Of a DNA stretch of 64,000 nt, positions 59,506 to 64,000 are shown piece by piece. The stretch comes from Trichosporon coremiiforme. Its lineage: Eukaryota > Basidiomycota > Tremellomycetes > Trichosporonales > Trichosporonaceae. The stretch is from the NCBI GenBank assembly GCA_039545355.1, contig BCJJ01000012.1:1009067-1073066 (forward strand), given 5' to 3'. Position 1 is the stretch's first letter; each line of letters opens with the position of its first letter. The notes below the pieces were generated by a model. That model saw nothing but the letters and a program-made list of their open reading frames with translations. It ran no database searches and had not been told where the DNA came from. Both the position numbers and the translations under genes were made by a program.

Positions 59506-61882
59506 TTACCCTGCCGCTCTCGTGTGATCTGCACACGCAGCTTCAGCCTTGGCAAGCTTCATGGCCTCGATCTCTTTCCGGAGCTTCTCATTCTCCGAGA
59601 CCAACGCGCCGCGCTCCCTGTCTGCGCGCCTGTACTCGGATTCCATGAAGGCAAGGCAGGACTTCAGAGTGACGAGCTGGTCGTCTATCGGTTCCGCTTG
59701 GGTGGACTGCGCCGCTTGGGCAGGCGCTTGAGGGTCGGGCGTAGCTGATGGCGAGGAACGCGCGGGTTGAGCAGATTGGGAGGCAGGAGGGGCTTGCGTG
59801 TTCGAGGGCGGAGGTGGAGGAGAGTTGCGATCCTCGCTGGCTGCGCTCCCCTCCGTGAGAGAGGCAGCCGGCGGCGAGGGAAGAGCTGGTAGATCAGCCG
59901 TCGCCGTCGGAACAGCCGCTGGCGCAGCGTTACGTTCGGCGGTCAGGGGTGGCTGGGAGACAGACGGAATGGCCACTTTGGGAACATTGCACGGAGTCGT
60001 CTGCGATGTCGAGGCGGGAGCAGGACCGTCTTCACTTGAGCCATTCGGCACCGCAGTGCCCGTCTCAGCGACCCGGGGGTCACTCGTCGCCGGTGTCGTT
60101 GCAGTTGCTGGCGCATCGTCAGCCACATCCATGCCCGCGGTGGGCTGTCGTGTCGGGCTGGCCGACTTCTCCATCTGCCGCTCTGGCTGCGCATCCGACT
60201 GCCGCTCTGCGGGGTGTGCAAGGTCGGATGCATATCTCTCAGCTTGCGGGACGTGTCCGTTCATCTGCACCGGCTCCACAGGTTGCGTGGGTCTCGCGGG
60301 TGTCGGGATCAACTCGCGGAGCATGCGCAGCTGCGCCTCAAGCTCAACGAGGCGGCGCTCGTGTTCTTCGAGTTTAGGATCTGAACTCGGTGTGCTCGGG
60401 ACTTCAGTGAGAACCGAACGCACGGGTGTCTGCGGCAGAACCGGAGCACGCGGAACTGCCTGGGCCGGGGCCCGCTCGTGTCTGTCCCCCTGCGTCGAGG
60501 CAGGAGCAGGGCCGTTCACCTGCGTGGAAGCGAGCGGCTGAGATTTCTCGGCTTGAGTTCGCTCCACCTGTGCCGTACCTTGCGATGGTGCTGTTTCAGG
60601 TCGCGAGCTCGTCGTCAAAGCAGCACCGGCGCTGGTCTCATTCCGGTCTTGATCGGGCCGGGAAGCGCTCTCCTGCCGCGCGTTATGCGATGGTTGGGTT
60701 GTCCACCTCGGTACTTGGCTGCCTGACGGTGGGGAAGACACTGACGGTTGAGTCGTAGGTGCCAGCCGAGGAGTCGTTGAGGTCTGTGCCGAAGGCGGGA
60801 GCTGCGTTGATGTAGGCCGTTCCGGACTGCTGGAAATTTCCTCGATATGAGCGGCACCTTCCTGCGTCCGACTTGCCGGGGGGAGCGACAGCGCATCGAA
60901 GAACGCCTCTGCCTCCCTTCTCTCCGGTGCAGGAGGCGGCTCTGATCCCGAGGCCGAGACCCCGTCGACTCGGGCCCTCTTTTGCGGTCGCCCGTCTTCT
61001 CCCTCCCTCTGCCTTACCCCTCCCGCGCGAGTAGGCGCGAGCTCGGGGCTGTCGAGTATCTCGACGATGGATGGCGAGCGCTCATGTCGCCTCAACCTGC
61101 GCCGCATCTCTTCGTCCAGCATGTCACGCTTCTCCTTCCGCTTTCTCGCTTCGGCTGCGAACTGCGCCGGCGTCAACCACACGGGCTGAGGAGGCCGCGG
61201 CACCAACGGCGCCGACCACATCGGTTGAGCTCGCGGGAGCGGAGGAAGTTGCGTCGCGGGCCGTGTGACTTGCGTCGGAGCTGGCGGCTGTGACTGCTGT
61301 TGGGTCTGCGTCTGCGTCGGAGCTGGTGGTTGAGGTTGTGTCGGAGGTTGTGTCAGAGGTTGCGTCGGAGGCTGCGCCTGTGATTGCATCTGTGCCCATC
61401 GCGCCTGAGCCTGTGGCCACTGAGGGTCGTCTGGAGATATCCACTGAGAGCCCAGCGGAGGCGGCTCAGACGTCGCAGTCGAGGACGCGGAGGGAAGGCT
61501 GAATGTGGTGGACAGACTGGTCGTGCGAGCAACCGAGGGCCGCTGCCACATCGACTGCATTGGTGGAGCTGTCTCCCACACGAGAAAGTTGCAGCGACCG
61601 TCCCGCCGAGGGCAAATGTAGTACCAACGTCCAGCGTCGGGACCGTTCGTGCGCATCACGCGCAACGCTGGATCCCCATGCTATCATCAGCCCATGACCA
61701 AACACCTTCGGAGTGAATTCCAGCATGGTGGCCCGGTAAGCCGGAATCGCATGACCGGACCTAAGGGAAGGCAGGGAAGAGTGGAATGCAAAACTCACTT
61801 CGCAGGTATGGTGCTCTGGTTGGTCCTGTGTGGGCCATGGCATGGACGGGCCCGCAGATGCACTCGCCGTCGTGGTCGCCAT
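59506..61882 (-). CDS. GRF zinc-finger and coiled-coil protein, tandem paralogue 1
   Basis: Exons 61882-61799 and 61680-59506 give 752 aa. At residues about 27-65 lies a GRF-type zinc finger in C-x-H-G form: 'CEHGDPALRVMRTNGPDAGRWYYICPRRDGRCNFLVWE', with ligands Cys, His, Cys, Cys. GRF fingers bind single-stranded nucleic acid in proteins such as TOP3, APE2 and NEIL3 (family knowledge). A long Gln/Pro/Thr-rich disordered region follows, with one basic stretch (RKRKEKRDMLDEEMRRRLRRHER, about 190) and a short coiled coil (about 460). The C-terminal 60 residues form a coiled coil with 'SCLAFMESEYRRADRERGAL', shared with the neighbour. The 118-nt intron splits the finger between C-x and H-G. No enzymatic domain is seen. 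Confidence 0.8.
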
Positions 61883-62232
61883 GGTCGCTACCGCATGCGC
61901 GCGGTTCGTCGTGAACGCTGTTGAGGACTGTGTCGGGGAGGATTCGAGAAAAAGGGGGCAGGTGGCAAACAAAGTTGCCCTCTTTGACCAAGCGAGCTCC
62001 CGCTCCCTGTTTCCTTGCTCCGTTCGATCGACGCGGTTGCCGCCTGTGGGGTCCCACTAACGCCTTTCCATTTTGAGCTCAGTTCCGCACTCGTCCGCCG
62101 TTCTAATCCCACCGCTTATTAACACCCTACCCCACCCATGACGTATCGGAACTCCGGCACGGTGCACGGCTGCATGACCGTATTCGGCGGTAAGCTCAAG
62201 GTACAGATACATGGATGATACAACAACAGTTA
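61883..62232. promoter_or_regulatory. Region between the two GRF paralogues
   Basis: 350 bp holding the promoter of paralogue 1 and the 3' end of paralogue 2. It is unremarkable apart from an AT-richer part near 62100-62230. Confidence 0.5.
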
Positions 62233-63617
62233 TTACTCGGGCATGACGCCCATCGCCGCTAGGTGCACTCGCAAGGCGGCGTTCTCCGATTCGAGGTCTC
62301 CCTGTACCTTGCGCAACTCGTCCCGTTCACGCCGAAGTGCGTCCCTCTCCTTCTCGATTGCTAGGTACTCAGCCTCCATGAAGCGCAAGCAGGACCGGAA
62401 GGCAGCGATCTGCTCGTCCCGCTGCGATGCAACGGCTGGCGCGACACTAGCGTGCATATGGCCGCTCATATGCGTGTGACCGTTCGCCGGCGAGTCTACG
62501 ACTCCGTACAGCGACTTGACGAGGCGGATCTCCGTTTCCAGGTCCAGTGGGCGGCGCTTGGGAGGCGGCTGCGAGGAGCGGGCGGGTTCGCCGGCCGTGG
62601 AGACGTGCATTGTGGCCGCGACGTCGGGAGTAGTTGATGAGGATGTACCATACTGCTTGCGTTTGCGCGAAGCTCTGCTCGCTGTGGGCCGCGCAGACGT
62701 AATGTGGCCGCACGTCGAGTTCGATGCCGGGCGGTTCGGTGCAGCGTTCGGCGAAGCAGGGTGAGCAGCAGTTTGCGCTGCCGCCTGAATTCGGCCCAGT
62801 GACGCCGATCGTGATTGATACGTTAACGGCTGCACAGTTTCCATTGCAAGGGCTTGAAGAGTTCGATCTGGACGCGGCGGCCGTGAGGATTCGCTTGGTG
62901 ATGCCTGTGATCCACTGTCATTGTCGGGGTCCACAGCATCATGCGTAATGTGAACAGCTTGTGGTGTCACCTCATGAGCTGAATCCTCATCACGCTGGGC
63001 GTCAACTTCTTCTGCGTTCCGCCTTGACTGCGTCGCTGCAGTGGTCTGCGCGGTCCCCCCAATCGTGGATGTCGCTTCCCTCTCCCTTTCCTTTGAGAGC
63101 CACTCCTCCCAACGGGACGCTCGAGCTGCCGAGTCCCGCAGCTGCCTCTCTCGCTCGGCTTTCTTGAGCTCCGCTCTTTGAAAGCTCCTTCCTCTTCCTC
63201 CTATTCTCCGCTTTTCTCCTATTCTTCTCCATTTTGGCTTGTCTCTTTTCCTCCTCTGTGCGTTCGGCTGCAGGTAGGACTTTCGTGGGTTTCCTTGGCG
63301 GGGTAGACTTCGTTTGAGCAGAGGCAGTGTCCGAGGAGTTGAGCGATATTTTGGCCGTCTTCGAGTACGGTTGTGATTGTTTCGACGGCCCCCGCTCTTT
63401 CGCGAGTCCCGGATTCTCCCAGACACAGTACACGCAACGACTCTGTTCGCGCGCACACATGTGGTAGAACAAACCCTTCTGGGGTCCTTCCTTCCGCTGC
63501 AAGCGCAGGGCGGGTTCACCGTGCTGTTGTCAGCCGTGATTTCTGCTCTGCAAAGCTCACGAGGCACTTCTTCAGCCCACTAGTCTTGGCGTAGTGGGAG
63601 ATCGCAGAGTTGCCCAT
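62233..63617 (-). CDS. GRF zinc-finger and coiled-coil protein, tandem paralogue 2 (possible frameshift)
   Basis: Exon 1 (63617-63561) encodes MGNSAISHYAKTSGLKKCL. Exon 2 starts at 63523 and completes a GRF finger 'CLHGEPALRLQRKEGPQKGLFYHMCAREQSRCVYCVWE', with the intron at the same place and phase as in paralogue 1. After the finger comes a Lys/Arg/Glu-rich helix (EKRQAKMEKNRRKAENRRKRKE). The convincing frame then shifts by +1 near 63180-63235, continuing as 'AELKKAERERQLRD' and 'RWEEWLSKERERE', and ends in 'SCLRFMEAEYLAIEKERDAL', the motif shared with paralogue 1. The segment where the switch is needed contains no GT, so the shift is not explained by a normal intron there. It could be a real frameshift, a sequence error in an A-run, or a weak-donor intron from further upstream. 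The start is uncertain; 63617 is the first in-frame ATG. Confidence 0.65.
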
Positions 63618-64000
63618 GCCATCGGCGAGGCGCTGGCTGCATGGGCTGGCGGATTGAGGATAGAGGACTGATTGGAAAGTGAGGGTGATCGCGTTCCATG
63701 GCTTCGCGACTAAGAATTGCAAGAGATGCGGTGCCCCGGAACCCGTCGCGTCGTCGTGCCTGAATCTGACCACCGCGAAAGGTAAGGAGGGAAGGTTAGG
63801 AGACTGTGCTCACCAAAAGGAAAGGCGTGTCCCTTGCTGAGTTCACTTCCTAGTCACTGATTACCCGAACGCTAGTTCGTAACGTTCATAAAAACGGAGA
63901 TAGGCCGGCACGAAGGAACTTCCACTGCAACTCCTGCGGTTGACTCATCCGATCGACGCCGGATGCAAATCCGCTCTCTGACTGCACTCTTCCCTTCGCG
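63618..64000. other. Upstream region of GRF paralogue 2
   Basis: 383 bp to the window edge. On the minus strand a possible 5' UTR intron runs from a GTGAGC donor (near 63816) to a GGTCAG acceptor (near 63765). No ATG in a long frame is seen upstream of it. Confidence 0.4.

Overview
The window is a GC-rich, gene-dense piece of a fungal nuclear genome, most likely a basidiomycete yeast of the Tremellomycetes/Trichosporonales type. This placement is inference from gene content and from many very short introns (often 32-60 nt) with GTGAGY/GTAAGY donors and a CTGAC/CTAAC branch motif almost touching the 3' AG. All proteins are conserved eukaryotic or fungal families. I see no prokaryotic, viral, rRNA, tRNA or CRISPR feature. 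Spliced models below were built by eye from reading frame, splice motifs and family conservation.

Layout. 1-1673: 3' part of a fungal transcription factor (+), then a GA microsatellite. 2638-9072 (-): a very large coiled-coil, Ser/Pro-rich reading frame interrupted by one in-frame TAA. 10420-12593: divergent pair of exon-junction protein Y14 (-) and monothiol glutaredoxin Grx3/4 (+). 13644-20466 (+): NOT1, the CCR4-NOT scaffold. 21253-22262 (+): YJU2/CWC16 splicing factor. 22475-25721: divergent membrane dipeptidase (-) and REX4 exonuclease (+). 25831-26709 (-): GINS subunit PSF3. 27072-41867 (-): midasin MDN1 (4,904 aa). 42708-46141: divergent FG nucleoporin NUP54/57 (-) and KHDC4-like KH protein (+). 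46473-48137 (-): mitochondrial dicarboxylate-type carrier. 49055-49985 (+): seven-TM membrane protein.

The right end is different. 49986-53630 is a 3.6 kb stretch without a convincing gene but with TTCC, CAGC and CA repeats. 53631-56040 encodes a Gfd2/YDR514C-type exonuclease-fold protein that seems to lack its catalytic residues. Next come a 10-bp minisatellite containing a 100-N assembly gap, a BTB-like gene relic running into that minisatellite, about 1.9 kb without a gene, and two tandem paralogues with a GRF zinc finger and a shared C-terminal coiled-coil motif. This part looks accessory and evolving, whereas the left three quarters is core housekeeping sequence.

Functionally the core region is rich in RNA metabolism and ribosome biogenesis (Y14, NOT1, YJU2, REX4, MDN1, NUP54, KHDC4), though I see no evidence of co-regulation as a unit. 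A 10-mer, CACCACGTGG, recurs in three promoters, and all four divergent promoters contain CACGTG. A recurrent splicing pattern, skipping the AG that lies 3 nt after the branch A, is visible in five introns.
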